Below, piece after piece: positions 34,253-43,565 of a stretch of DNA of 64,000 nt (the first letter of the stretch is position 1; the number at the start of each line of letters is the position of its first letter). The stretch spans positions 2,542,001 through 2,606,000 of the forward strand of contig NZ_CP088261.1 in the NCBI RefSeq assembly GCF_021117345.1. Direction: 5' to 3'. Below the pieces are notes generated by a model, which was not told the origin of the DNA, did no database searches, and worked only from the letters and a program-made list of their open reading frames with translations. The stretch is from Microbacterium sp. cx-55. Its GTDB lineage: Bacteria > Actinomycetota > Actinomycetes > Actinomycetales > Microbacteriaceae. The translations under genes were made by a program, and so were the position numbers.

Positions 34253-35359
34253 ATTTCCTCCACCACCCTCGAGCCGCGGCTCGGACCCGTTCGCCAGACC
34301 TATTCCGGAACAGCGGAATTCCCCCCGATCACCCGCGCGTACACGGACGTCTCGCAGGTCGTTCGAGAGAGTGGTCTTCTCAACCGCGCACGTGGCTTCT
34401 ACGCCATCGTCGGTGCCGTCATCGCCGTCGGTTTCGGCGGCGCGATCACCGGTTTCATCCTGCTCGGCGACAGCTGGTTCCAGCTCCTCATCGCCGCAGC
34501 CCTCGGCATCCTCTTCACCCAGGTCGCCTTCCTCGGCCACGAAGCCGCGCACCGCCAGATCCTGGCGTCCGGCCCCGCCAACGACCGCCTCGCCCGCATC
34601 CTCGCGACCGGCGTCGTCGGCATGAGCTACTCGTGGTGGACCACGAAGCACACGCGTCACCACGCGAACCCGAACCGGGTCGACAAAGATCCCGACATCG
34701 AGATCGACACGATCTCATTCCTCGAAGAGGATGCAGCGAAGGCCCGCGGCATCCAGCGCCTCATCACCCGCAAGCAGGGCTGGTTCTTCTTCCCCTTGCT
34801 GCTTCTCGAAGGCGCGAACCTCCACTTCATCTCGGTGCGCCACCTGTTCGGCCGCGAGCCGGTCAAGGGACGATTCATCGAGATCGCTCTCCTGTTCACA
34901 CGGTTCGCCGTCGTGCTGACGCCGATCTTCTTCTTCCTGCCGCTCGGCATGGCGTTCGCCTTCCTCGGCGTTCAACTGGCGGTGTTCGGCCTCTACATGG
35001 GCGCATCGTTCGCGCCGAACCACAAGGGCATGCCGGTCATCGCTCGCGATGCCAAGCTCGACTTCTTCAGCAAGCAGGTGCGCACCTCCCGCAACATCCG
35101 CGGCGGATGGTGGGCGACCTGGTTGATGGGTGGCCTCAACTACCAGATCGAGCACCACCTCTTCCCGAACATGCCGCGCCCGCACCTCGCCCGCGCCCGC
35201 GCGATTGTGATCGAGCACTGCGCCACGCTCAACGTGCCGTACGCCGAGACGTCGCTGTGGCGCTCGTACGCGATCGTCATCGACTATCTGAACCGCGTGG
35301 GACTGGCTGCCCGCGACCCGTTCGACTGCCCGATGGCTGCGAGCTACCGCCGCGTCTGA
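34253..35359 (+). CDS. Membrane fatty acid desaturase with no canonical start codon
   Basis: Homology-like coding starts well before the first ATG (34622): the histidine box H-E-A-A-H is encoded at about 34540 and two hydrophobic helices lie upstream of it. Boxes two and three are H-T-R-H-H and Q-I-E-H-H-L-F-P. The frame is open back to 34127 but has no ATG, GTG or TTG before 34622. I place the start at ATT 34253, with AAGGTG at 34242-34247 and five bases of spacing, giving 368 residues beginning S-S-T-T-L-E-P-R. A GTG at 34245 is the alternative if two bases were inserted. Family members introduce double bonds into acyl chains, which fits cold adaptation beside the cold-shock gene. Confidence 0.8.
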   Translation: MSSTTLEPRLGPVRQTYSGTAEFPPITRAYTDVSQVVRESGLLNRARGFYAIVGAVIAVGFGGAITGFILLGDSWFQLLIAAALGILFTQVAFLGHEAAHRQILASGPANDRLARILATGVVGMSYSWWTTKHTRHHANPNRVDKDPDIEIDTISFLEEDAAKARGIQRLITRKQGWFFFPLLLLEGANLHFISVRHLFGREPVKGRFIEIALLFTRFAVVLTPIFFFLPLGMAFAFLGVQLAVFGLYMGASFAPNHKGMPVIARDAKLDFFSKQVRTSRNIRGGWWATWLMGGLNYQIEHHLFPNMPRPHLARARAIVIEHCATLNVPYAETSLWRSYAIVIDYLNRVGLAARDPFDCPMAASYRRV

Positions 35360-35366
35360 CACGGCG

Positions 35367-35414
35367 AAGGCCCCGGTGCGAGCGTCTGGCGACGCGGGTG
35401 CACCGGGGCCTTTT
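35367..35414 (+). terminator. Intrinsic terminator after the desaturase
   Basis: The 13-bp arms AAGGCCCCGGTGC (35367-35379) and GCACCGGGGCCTT (35400-35412) are perfect and followed by T-rich TTTTCCTTT. It begins eight bases after the stop. It may also serve the convergent kinase gene. Confidence 0.9.
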
Positions 35415-35465
35415 CCTTTGCCCGAAACCCGGCAGGATTGCCGGACTTCGGGCATCGTCGCCGCG

Positions 35466-36386
35466 TCAGTAGACGCGCAGCGCGCCCGGATCGATGCGCG
35501 CGGTGAACCGCTGCACGTCGCCGACCTCTTCGCCGTCGATCTCGAATGAGTGGGGCTGAGGAAGCTCGACCTCGATACGGACGGCCTGCCCGTGACGGGC
35601 GGCTTCCGTGCTCGTCGCCGTCTTCTGCTTGTCGAAGAGCCGCATGATGCCGTTGTCCCACACCGCGGCACGAAGCGTGTCCATCCATTCGACGGCACCC
35701 TCGGCGCTCACGATCAGCACGTCGAGGACGCCGTCGTCGAGCTCCGCATCCGGGAACAGGGTGAGACCGCCCTGCAGCGTGCCGCAGTTGCCGATCAGCA
35801 CCGTGTGCGCCTGCACTTCGCGGGGTTCGCGATCGTCGACGGTCACCTTCACCGACACCATCTCGGACGCCGTCAGGGCCTGGCCCATCGCGGCGACGTA
35901 CGCGAGCCATCCGGCCTTCGCCTTCGCCTCGTCGTCGGTCGCGGCGAGCATCTGCGCGTCGAGCCCGAATCCGACCATGACGACGAATGCCTGGGGCTCG
36001 CCGCCGTCGAGTTCGATCCATCCCATGTCGAGCTTTTTCGGCTCGGACGTGAGGATGCGGCGCAGCGCCGTGCGTGGATTCCCGAGCGGCACGCCCAGGT
36101 TTCGGGCGAGAAGATTGCCGGTGCCCTGCGGCACGATGCCGAAGGCCGCATCCGACCCGCCGAGCGCCTCGGCGACGGCACGCACCGTTCCGTCACCGCC
36201 GGCCGCGATGACGACATCGCACCCCGCATCCAGCGCCGCGCGCGCCGGCCCCTGTCCGGGATCCTCGACGGTCGTCTCGAACCATTCCGCCGTGGCGCCG
36301 TCCGCCTCCGCGTCCCACGCTGCTTCGAGTTGCTCTCGCGAGATCTTGCTCGGGTTGAAGACGATGCCGGCGCGCAGAGGAGTCAT
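35466..36386 (-). CDS. Diacylglycerol kinase-like lipid kinase
   Basis: The 306-residue enzyme has the diacylglycerol/sphingosine kinase catalytic domain with G-G-D-G-T at 63-67 (A-A-G-G-D-G-T-V) and the P-Q-G-T-G-N-L-L-A-R-N motif after it. The C-terminal beta-sandwich ends with F-E-I-D-G-E-E-V-G. It phosphorylates lipids such as diacylglycerol or an isoprenoid, probably in membrane phospholipid recycling. The ATG start fits the family. It is convergent with the desaturase gene and divergent from the HTH regulator, with 158 bases between the two starts. Confidence 0.92.
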   Translation of the reverse strand: MTPLRAGIVFNPSKISREQLEAAWDAEADGATAEWFETTVEDPGQGPARAALDAGCDVVIAAGGDGTVRAVAEALGGSDAAFGIVPQGTGNLLARNLGVPLGNPRTALRRILTSEPKKLDMGWIELDGGEPQAFVVMVGFGLDAQMLAATDDEAKAKAGWLAYVAAMGQALTASEMVSVKVTVDDREPREVQAHTVLIGNCGTLQGGLTLFPDAELDDGVLDVLIVSAEGAVEWMDTLRAAVWDNGIMRLFDKQKTATSTEAARHGQAVRIEVELPQPHSFEIDGEEVGDVQRFTARIDPGALRVY

Positions 36387-36544
36387 GCGCTTACTCTCTC
36401 ACCCGCGTGGCACCGGCGAACTCGGGCTTGCACCGCGGCACGCCGACCGGTATTCCGCGGCCTCGGCCAGCGACAATTCACCCGCTCGCGATCGCGGCGG
36501 ACTCATGCTCGCTATCCGACCCGGTCAGGTACATACTTAGAGGT

Positions 36545-37195
36545 ATGACCACTGCACCGTACAACGCGATCTCGAGCTACTCACGCGTGAAGATCCTCCA
36601 GTCGCTGCAGGTTCGCGGGCAACGAACGATCGCCGATCTGTGCGCGGCGACGGACCTGCACCCGAACACGGTGCGCGAACACCTGCAGCGTCTCATCAAC
36701 GGCGGGTACGTCATCACCGAGACCGAGCACCGCACCACGCGTGGCCGGCCGCGCACGCTCTACAGCGCCGCCACCGGAGCCCACCGTGTCAGTCCCATCG
36801 CTCAGCGCAAGGCGCGCGAGGCCGCCCAGCGCGGAGACCTCATGCGGCGTGTGATGCCGTGGACCGATGACGCGGATGCGGACCTTCCGACCAGCGCCGT
36901 GCACCAGATCGACGCCCTCGTGGAGGACCTCGTTGAAGCAGGCTTCGACCCGGCCGTGGACGAACGCACCCTGACGGTCGACATCAGCCCCTGCCCCCAC
37001 GCGAGCGCCGAGCCCACCCACCGCGAGACCCTGTGCGCCGTGCACCTCGGACTCATGAACTCGGTCCTCGCCCAGGCGGACGGCCCGCTCCGCGTCGACG
37101 CGATGGCCGCATCCTGCGACCCGAAGCAGTGCATCGTGCGCCTGATGCTCGCCGAGCGCGCCGCCACATCCACCCGCCTGCCCGTCGCCGTCTGA
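36545..37195 (+). CDS. HTH regulator with a cysteine cluster, SufR-like
   Basis: The 216-residue protein has an N-terminal winged helix (about 12-75; R-T-I-A-D-L-C-A-A-T-D-L-H-P-N-T-V-R-E-H) of the ArsR/DeoR-like type. The C-terminal half has cysteines C150, C164, C191 and C196 in S-P-C-P-H, L-C-A-V-H-L-G, S-C-D and Q-C-I. This resembles the Fe-S binding half of SufR-type repressors, with spacing C-x13-C-x26-C-x4-C. It could thus sense oxygen or redox state. It sits beside moaA-fdhD and near cydABDC, which are plausible targets. GAGG lies a few bases upstream of the ATG. Confidence 0.85.
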   Translation: MTTAPYNAISSYSRVKILQSLQVRGQRTIADLCAATDLHPNTVREHLQRLINGGYVITETEHRTTRGRPRTLYSAATGAHRVSPIAQRKAREAAQRGDLMRRVMPWTDDADADLPTSAVHQIDALVEDLVEAGFDPAVDERTLTVDISPCPHASAEPTHRETLCAVHLGLMNSVLAQADGPLRVDAMAASCDPKQCIVRLMLAERAATSTRLPVAV

Positions 37196-37223
37196 CCCAC
37201 CGCGCTCCGGATCCCCCGCAGGC

Positions 37224-38057
37224 TCAGGTCCGGATGCGGTCAGCCCGCGTGTAGACGTTCATCGACGGCGGTCGAAGGAATCCGACGAGCGTGAGACCGG
37301 ACGCATCCGCGAGCTCGACCGCGAGCGAGGACGGCGCAGAGACGGCGGTGAGGATCGGGATCCCCGCCATGACCGCCTTCTGCACGAGCTCGAAGCTCGT
37401 GCGCCCCGACACCTGGAGCACGGCGCCCCGGAGCGGCAAGCGATCGTGAAGCGCCGCCCAGCCGATGACCTTGTCGACCGCGTTGTGGCGACCGACGTCT
37501 TCCCGAACCACGAGAAGCTCGCCCGTCGCCGCATCGAACAGCGCGGCGGCGTGGAGGCCGCCGGTCTTCGCGAACACCGCCTGCTCCGCGCGGAGCCGGT
37601 CGGGGAAGGTCGCGACCAGGGCCGCATCCACGGTGGAATCGTCGCCGGCGACGTCGTAGCGCGACACCGTCTCGATCGCCTCGATCGATGCCTTCCCGCA
37701 CACACCGCACGAGCTGGTCGTGAAGAAGTTCCGCGTCGCTTCCGGGGCGGGAGGTGCGACGCCCGGGGCGAGTGTCACATCGAGCACGTTGTACGTGTTC
37801 TCGACGCCGCCCGTTCCCGGCCCGCCGCAGTGGATCGCGTTCGAGAACTCGTCACCGCGACCGATGATCGCCTCCGAGACGAGAAAGCCCGCGGCGAGCT
37901 CGACGTCGTGTCCGGGGGTGCGCATCGTCACAGCGAGCGGGCGACCGCCGACCCGGATCTCGAGGGGCTCTTCTGCCGCGAGCACGTCGGCTCGCTTGTG
38001 CGGTTCTTGCCCGAGGGTGATCCGAACCACGGGCCGCCGGGTCGTGATGCGCCCCAC
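37224..38057 (-). CDS. fdhD: Formate dehydrogenase accessory sulfurtransferase FdhD
   Basis: The 277-residue protein transfers sulfur from a cysteine desulfurase to the molybdenum cofactor of formate dehydrogenase-type enzymes. The functional cysteine pair is C117-G-V-C120-G-K, and the family motifs G-R-H-N-A-V-D-K and S-G-R-T-S-F-E-L are present. The GTG start lies directly after the moaA stop, so moaA-fdhD form one operon. The probable client is the FdhF/YdeP-like oxidoreductase encoded at 56404-58827. Confidence 0.97.
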   Translation of the reverse strand: MGRITTRRPVVRITLGQEPHKRADVLAAEEPLEIRVGGRPLAVTMRTPGHDVELAAGFLVSEAIIGRGDEFSNAIHCGGPGTGGVENTYNVLDVTLAPGVAPPAPEATRNFFTTSSCGVCGKASIEAIETVSRYDVAGDDSTVDAALVATFPDRLRAEQAVFAKTGGLHAAALFDAATGELLVVREDVGRHNAVDKVIGWAALHDRLPLRGAVLQVSGRTSFELVQKAVMAGIPILTAVSAPSSLAVELADASGLTLVGFLRPPSMNVYTRADRIRT

Positions 38058-38058
38058 G

Positions 38059-39138
38059 TCAGCCGCCGATGGCGTTCATGCCGCGCGCGGGCTGCAGGAA
38101 CGACGGGTCGTCGATCGCGTGGCCGGCGAGCTTGCCGTGCACGCAGGAGCGCAGCATCCGGTCGACGTCCGCATCCGTACCGTCCGCGCGAAGGATCGGC
38201 ACGAGGTCGTACTCCGTCTCGGAGAAGAGGCAGTTGCGCAGCTGGCCGTCGGCGGTGAGGCGCAGTCGGTCGCAGTCACCGCAGAACGGCGCCGTCACCG
38301 AGGCGATCACACCGACGGTGTGGGGGCCCCCGTCGATCGTCCACCGTTCGGCGGGTGCGCCGCCGCGACCGGGCACGGGCGTGAGGGTCCAGCGCGCGGC
38401 GAGCGCGCCGACGATCTCTTCCCGCGTGACCATCGCGGAACGATCCCAGGTGTGTCCGGCGTCGAGGGGCATCTGTTCGATGAAACGCATCTGCGCCCCG
38501 TGCTCCATCGCGAAGGCCACGAGATCGGCGAGTTCGTCGTCGTTCACGCCGCGCATCGCGACGGCGTTCAGCTTGAGCGGGCGGAGACCGGATGCGGAAG
38601 CCGCCGCGATCGCTTCGAGCACGTCGTCGAGGCGGTCCCGGCGGGTGAGCGCTGCGAACTTCTCCCGGTCGAGGGTGTCGATCGAGATGTTCACCCGCTT
38701 CAGACCCGCGTCGATGAGCGCGGGCAGGACGTCGGGAAGACGGATGCCGTTGGTGGTCATCGCGATCTGCACCGGGCCGTCGGGGGATTCGATGGCGGCG
38801 AGCTCGCGGACGACATCGACGATGTCGCGGCGCAGGAGCGGCTCCCCGCCGGTCAGGCGGAACGTCGTGATCCCGGCGGCGGCGGCAACGCGGGCGACCC
38901 GGACGATCTCATCCAGCGTCAAAATGCTCTGACGCGCCAGCCATTCGTTGCCCTGCTCGGGCATGCAATAGGTGCAGCGCAGCGAGCAGCGGTCGGTCAA
39001 GGAGATGCGCAGGTCGCGGTGGACCCGGCCGAACGTGTCGGCGAGCGGACCGCCTTCGCCGGGAGCGGTCATCGTGCCCCGGGCGTCGAGCGCCGCGCTC
39101 GGACGACGGCGCGCGATCGCGACCGGAACGACGCTCAC
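38059..39138 (-). CDS. moaA: GTP 3',8-cyclase MoaA
   Basis: The radical-SAM enzyme has 359 residues from the GTG at 39138; an ATG at 39072 would give 337. It converts GTP to the cyclic intermediate of molybdopterin synthesis, together with MoaC. The N-terminal cluster is C51-x3-C55-x2-C58 in [13 protein letters not shown]; the C-terminal cluster includes [10 protein letters not shown] and N-C-L-F. The end M-N-A-I-G-G carries the family's terminal double glycine. It is transcribed away from cydA. Confidence 0.96.
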   Translation of the reverse strand: MSVVPVAIARRRPSAALDARGTMTAPGEGGPLADTFGRVHRDLRISLTDRCSLRCTYCMPEQGNEWLARQSILTLDEIVRVARVAAAAGITTFRLTGGEPLLRRDIVDVVRELAAIESPDGPVQIAMTTNGIRLPDVLPALIDAGLKRVNISIDTLDREKFAALTRRDRLDDVLEAIAAASASGLRPLKLNAVAMRGVNDDELADLVAFAMEHGAQMRFIEQMPLDAGHTWDRSAMVTREEIVGALAARWTLTPVPGRGGAPAERWTIDGGPHTVGVIASVTAPFCGDCDRLRLTADGQLRNCLFSETEYDLVPILRADGTDADVDRMLRSCVHGKLAGHAIDDPSFLQPARGMNAIGG

Positions 39139-39329
39139 GCGCCCGCCCGCCCGATGATCTCCGTCGTCATGTCTCGAGGGTACGCGGCGCAGGACCCGAC
39201 GTGGGTCGAGACGGCAGATCTCCGCTTCCAGTGGTCTTACCTCTGTGTCATACTGAGGGCGACCCGTACCGGCGGCGCCGCCTCGAGATCGGCTCCGCTC
39301 TCGTCGGCACGGCCGAGAAGGAGATGTCG

Positions 39330-40778
39330 ATGGAATTTCTGGATCCGCTCGCGCTTGCGCGCTGGCAGTTCGGGCTCACCACGCTCTACCACTACCTGTT
39401 CGTTCCCCTCACTCTCGGCATGGGTCTGGTCGTCGCGATCTTCCAGTCGGCGTGGGTGCGCACGGGGCACACGAAGTGGCTGCAGCTGACGCGTCTGTTC
39501 GGCAAGATCTTCCTCATCAACTTCGCCATGGGTGTGGTGACGGGCATCGTGCAGGAGTTCCAGTTCGGCATGAACTGGTCGTCGTACTCGCGCTTCGTCG
39601 GTGACGTCTTCGGGGCTCCCCTCGCCTTCGAGGGACTCCTCGCCTTCTTCTTCGAGGCGACGTTCATCGGGTTGTGGATCTTCGGCTGGGATCGGCTCTC
39701 GAAACGGCTGCACCTCGCGACCATCTGGATGGCGTGGATCGGCGCCGTCATGTCGGCCTACTTCATCCTCGCCGCGAACTCGTTCATGCAGAACCCGGTC
39801 GGGTACCAGATGTCTGGCGACGGCCGCCGCGCCGAACTCATCGACATCGGCGCCGTGCTGACCAACCGCGTCGCTCTGGCGACCTTCCCGCACACCATGT
39901 TCGCCGCCTTCATGTTCGCCGCGGCGGTCGTTATCGCGGTCGCCGCCTGGCACCTCTCGCGTCACCGCAACCAGGAGACGATGCGTCCGGCGCTGCGGTT
40001 CGGCATGTGGATGATGCTCATCTCCTTCGCCGGTGTCGCGATCGCCGGAGACGCCCTCGGTCTCCAGATGGTGGCGACGCAGCCGATGAAGATGGCGGCG
40101 GCGGAAGCGTTGTACAACACCGCCTGCGGGCCGGATGCCTCGTTCTCCCTCTTCTCCCTCGGCACGCCCGACGGGACGAGCGAGATCTGGTCACTGCGCG
40201 TGCCTTATCTGCTCTCGTTCCTGTCGACCCACACGTTCGACGGATGCGTCGAGGGCATCAACAACCTGAACGCCGATTACACCCAGAACTGGCCGATGTT
40301 CGCCGACCAGCTTGGCGGCGAACTTCCGTTCGCGCCCGTCATCTGGGTCACGTACTGGTCGTTCCGCTGGATGATGGCGTTCGGCGCGGCCGCCGCGCTC
40401 GTCTCCGTGGTCGGCCTGTGGCTCACCCGCACGAAGGCGAAGCGCGCGGTGCCCCAGTGGGCATGGCGGGTCGCGATCTGGTCGGCGCCCCTCCCCATGC
40501 TCGGCAGCCTGGTCGGCTGGGTCTTCACCGAGATGGGCCGGCAGCCCTGGATCGTGTTCGGGCTCATGCTCACCGAGGACGGCGTCTCCCCCAGCGTCCC
40601 CGGATGGACGGTCCTGATATCGCTCGTCGCGTTCACGTTGACCTACGCCGTGCTCGCGGTCGTCGAGTTCGGCCTCATCCGCAAGGCCGCGCAGGCGGGG
40701 CCGGAGCCCATCCCCGAGCCGGGTGAGGGCGCGGATGCGGACTCCGACGGCCACTACACCCCGACCACGGTCTACTAG
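39330..40778 (+). CDS. cydA: Cytochrome bd oxidase subunit I
   Basis: The 482-residue quinol oxidase subunit carries all three hemes. The start region W-Q-F-G-L-T-T-L-Y-H21 holds a heme b595/d ligand, F-P-H-T-M-F a heme b558 ligand, and the short Q-loop ends G-R-Q-P-W-I-V. The enzyme is a high-affinity terminal oxidase used at low oxygen. The ATG at 39330 is preferred over the one at 39324 because AGAAGGAG then has seven bases of spacing. It heads the cydABDC operon and is divergent from moaA. Confidence 0.97.
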   Translation: MEFLDPLALARWQFGLTTLYHYLFVPLTLGMGLVVAIFQSAWVRTGHTKWLQLTRLFGKIFLINFAMGVVTGIVQEFQFGMNWSSYSRFVGDVFGAPLAFEGLLAFFFEATFIGLWIFGWDRLSKRLHLATIWMAWIGAVMSAYFILAANSFMQNPVGYQMSGDGRRAELIDIGAVLTNRVALATFPHTMFAAFMFAAAVVIAVAAWHLSRHRNQETMRPALRFGMWMMLISFAGVAIAGDALGLQMVATQPMKMAAAEALYNTACGPDASFSLFSLGTPDGTSEIWSLRVPYLLSFLSTHTFDGCVEGINNLNADYTQNWPMFADQLGGELPFAPVIWVTYWSFRWMMAFGAAAALVSVVGLWLTRTKAKRAVPQWAWRVAIWSAPLPMLGSLVGWVFTEMGRQPWIVFGLMLTEDGVSPSVPGWTVLISLVAFTLTYAVLAVVEFGLIRKAAQAGPEPIPEPGEGADADSDGHYTPTTVY

Positions 40779-40787
40779 GAGCGCGGC

Positions 40788-41819
40788 ATGGATCTCGCAT
40801 ACGTCTGGTTCTTCATCGTCGGCATCCTGTTCGTGGGGTACTTCGTGCTCGACGGGTTCGACTTCGGCGTCGGCATGTCGCTGCCCTTCCTCGGTAAGGA
40901 CGACATCGGTCGCCGGCAGATCATCAACACGATCGGCCCGGTCTGGGACCTCAACGAGACCTGGGTCATCGTGGCCGGCGCATGCCTATTCGCGGCCTTC
41001 CCGGAGTGGTACGCCACGCTCTTCAGCGGGTTCTACCTCGCGCTCCTGCTGATCCTGCTCGCGCTCATCGTCCGCGGTGTCTCATTCGAGTACCGCCACC
41101 AGCGCGACAGCCTGAAGTGGAAGCGCGGCTTCGACACGATGATCGTGGTCGGCTCCGCGGTCCCCGCGTTCCTCTGGGGCGTCGCCGTGGCGAACATCGT
41201 GCAGGGCGTGCCGCTGGATGCCGCTCACGAGTTCACCGGCTCCCTGCTGACACTGCTGAACCCGTACGGCCTGCTCGGCGGCCTGACGACTCTGCTGCTC
41301 TTCTTCACCCACGGCGTGTATTTCGTCGCGCTGAAGACCGATGGCGCTGTGCGCTCGGACGCGCGTCGACTCGCGGGCCGGTCGGGGCTGCTCACGGTCG
41401 TCGTCGCCGCCGTGTTCCTGCTCTGGACCGTGCTGAACGCGACGAACGCGGGCGCACCGGCGCTCATGCTCGTGGTCGTCTGCGCGGGCCTCGCCGCCGT
41501 GCTGCTGATCGGCTCGCTGATCGCCAACCGGATCGACCGCGAGGGTTGGGCGTTCGCGTTCGGCGCCGCAACGGTGGCGTTCGCCGTGCTCACCCTGTGG
41601 TTCGCGCTCTTCCCGAACGTGATGCCCTCCACGGGAGACCCGGCGGGCACGCTCACGATCGAGAACGCGTCGAGCACCGACTACACGCTCACGATCATGA
41701 CCTGGGCGGCGGTGATCTTCCTTCCGCTCGTGCTGCTGTACCAGGGCTGGACGTACTGGATCTTCCGCAAGCGCGTCACGCGGTCGCGCATCGAGAAGGC
41801 AGCAGCAGTCGCGCACTGA
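40788..41819 (+). CDS. cydB: Cytochrome bd oxidase subunit II
   Basis: The 343-residue membrane subunit begins D-L-A-Y-V-W-F-F and has the family motifs F-V-L-D-G-F-D-F-G-V-G and N-E-T-W-V-I-V. About nine helices are visible, ending in a basic tail. AGGAGCGCGGC is a good ribosome binding site nine bases after cydA. It pairs with CydA to form the oxidase. Confidence 0.97.
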   Translation: MDLAYVWFFIVGILFVGYFVLDGFDFGVGMSLPFLGKDDIGRRQIINTIGPVWDLNETWVIVAGACLFAAFPEWYATLFSGFYLALLLILLALIVRGVSFEYRHQRDSLKWKRGFDTMIVVGSAVPAFLWGVAVANIVQGVPLDAAHEFTGSLLTLLNPYGLLGGLTTLLLFFTHGVYFVALKTDGAVRSDARRLAGRSGLLTVVVAAVFLLWTVLNATNAGAPALMLVVVCAGLAAVLLIGSLIANRIDREGWAFAFGAATVAFAVLTLWFALFPNVMPSTGDPAGTLTIENASSTDYTLTIMTWAAVIFLPLVLLYQGWTYWIFRKRVTRSRIEKAAAVAH

Positions 41820-41821
41820 TC

Positions 41822-41851
41822 GGGGTGCGGCGCCCGCCCGCGCCGCACCCC
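41822..41851. terminator. Perfect hairpin between cydB and cydD
   Basis: GGGGTGCGGCGC and GCGCCGCACCCC form a 12-bp perfect stem around CCGCCC, three bases after the cydB stop. There is no T-run. It may partially terminate, or set the ratio of oxidase subunits to transporter subunits. Confidence 0.65.
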
Positions 41852-41888
41852 CGCAGTTCGTCCCCGCATGATGAGGCAGGATCGTAGA

Positions 41889-43565
41889 GTGACCACGGAT
41901 GCTGCTCCCGCCGCCCCGCGCGTGAGCAATCGGCCGGTCGATCCGCGCCTGCTGCGGTACAGCACCGCGTCGCGCGGGTTCCTGCTGGTCACCGCGGCCA
42001 TCGTTCTCGCCCAGACCGGCGTGATCCTCGGGTTCGCCTGGCTTCTGACCGTGGCCCTCGTCGGTGCGATCGCCGGCGAGCCGGTCGCGGATCTCATCCC
42101 CGCCCTCGCCGGCGCGGCCGCACTCGCCCTCCTCCGCGGCCTGCTCATCGCGGCGTCCGAACGCACGTCGGCGATCGGCGCGGCGCGGGCGTCGCTGCAG
42201 CTCCGCGACCGGTTGGTGCGGGCCGTCGAGGCCCTCGGCCCGGGATGGCTGGCGGCGCGCAACACTTCGTCGCTCGCCGTCACCGCCGGCCACGGCTTGG
42301 AAGCCCTCGACGCCTACTTCGGGCGGTACCTGCCGCAGCTGGTCGCCACCGCGATCACGATGCCGATCCTCATCCTCGCGATCCTGGTCGCCGACCCGAT
42401 CTCGGGGATCACGGTGATCGTCACCGTCCCGCTCATCCCCGTCTTCATGGTGCTGATCGGTCTGGCGACGCGCGCGGTGCAGAACCGGCAGTATGCGACG
42501 CTCCATCGACTCGCGGCACGGTTCTCCGACACGGTCGCGGGCCTCGGCACGCTGAAGATCTTCGGCCGTCAGCACCGGGCCGCCGAGGGCATCGAGACCG
42601 TCACCCGCGACTACAAGCGCGAGACCATGTCGGTGCTGCGGGTGTCGTTCATGTCGGGCTTCGCGCTGGAGTTCCTCGCCTCGATCTCGGTGGCGATCCT
42701 CGCGGTGACGATCGGCTTCCGCCTCCTCGGCGGCGAGATGCCGCTGCTCGTCGGACTCTTCGTGCTCCTGCTCGCGCCCGAGGCGTATCTGCCGCTCCGT
42801 CAGGTCGGCGTGCAGTTCCACGCCGCGGCCGAGGGCGTGGCGGCGACCGACGAGATCTTCCAGGTGCTGGATACCGCGCAGGGCGTCCCGGCACCGACGG
42901 CCCCGGAAGCGCGGGCCGACGCCGTGCCGGCCGGGCCGCTGGTGTCGGCGCGTGGCCTGGTCGTGCGCCGCGGCCAGCGCGTCATCGGACCGCTCGACCT
43001 CGACGTCTCCGCGGGCGAGATCGTGCTGCTCGAGGGGCCGAGCGGCGCGGGCAAGTCCAGCATCCTGTCCGCACTCCTCGGATTCGTGCCCGCCGAGGGA
43101 ATCATCCACGCCGGCGCGACGTCGGCGCGTGAGGTGCTGGCGTGGGCGGGCCAGCGCCCGGGCCTGCTCTCCGGCACGATCGCGGAGAACGTCGCGCTCG
43201 GCGATCCGGCACCGGATGCGGAGCGCGTCGCCCGATGCCTCGCAGACGCGGGCGTCGATGTGCCCGCATCCGTCGTTCTGGGCGCCGCCGGGGCGGGAAT
43301 CTCGGGCGGGCAGGCGCAGCGGGTCGCGATCGCGCGCGCGCTGTACCGCCTGCGGAGCGGACGTGCACGGGTTCTCGCTCTCGATGAGCCGTCGAGTGCC
43401 CTCGACGGCGCGACCGAGGCTCGGCTGTGGCAGACGCTTCGACGGGTGGCCGATACCGAGCAGGCGGGCGTGCTGCTGATCTCGCACCGCCGGTCCGCCC
43501 GCGACATCGCCGACCGCATCACCTCCTTGCCCGCGCTCGAGGGTGCGAGCGGAGGACGCGCATGA
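41889..43565 (+). CDS. cydD: ABC transporter CydD (thiol exporter for cytochrome bd assembly)
   Basis: This half of the CydDC cysteine/glutathione exporter has 558 residues from the GTG at 41889; two ATG codons at 41868 and 41871 are alternatives. Six membrane helices occupy the first 310 residues. The ATPase has Walker A G-P-S-G-A-G-K-S-S, signature S-G-G-Q-A-Q-R-V-A-I-A-R-A-L and Walker B V-L-A-L-D-E-P-S-S-A-L-D. Its stop overlaps the cydC ATG. CydDC activity is needed for heme insertion into CydAB. Confidence 0.94.
   Translation: MTTDAAPAAPRVSNRPVDPRLLRYSTASRGFLLVTAAIVLAQTGVILGFAWLLTVALVGAIAGEPVADLIPALAGAAALALLRGLLIAASERTSAIGAARASLQLRDRLVRAVEALGPGWLAARNTSSLAVTAGHGLEALDAYFGRYLPQLVATAITMPILILAILVADPISGITVIVTVPLIPVFMVLIGLATRAVQNRQYATLHRLAARFSDTVAGLGTLKIFGRQHRAAEGIETVTRDYKRETMSVLRVSFMSGFALEFLASISVAILAVTIGFRLLGGEMPLLVGLFVLLLAPEAYLPLRQVGVQFHAAAEGVAATDEIFQVLDTAQGVPAPTAPEARADAVPAGPLVSARGLVVRRGQRVIGPLDLDVSAGEIVLLEGPSGAGKSSILSALLGFVPAEGIIHAGATSAREVLAWAGQRPGLLSGTIAENVALGDPAPDAERVARCLADAGVDVPASVVLGAAGAGISGGQAQRVAIARALYRLRSGRARVLALDEPSSALDGATEARLWQTLRRVADTEQAGVLLISHRRSARDIADRITSLPALEGASGGRA

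Noticed and set aside
34245..34625. 126-codon frame from a GTG before the desaturase
   Set aside because: Serine/proline-rich and out of frame with the conserved desaturase coding; it matters only as a possible start if an indel is present.
41082..43487. 801-codon minus-strand frame opposite cydB-cydD
   Set aside because: Charged low-complexity product typical of antisense frames in GC-rich coding DNA.
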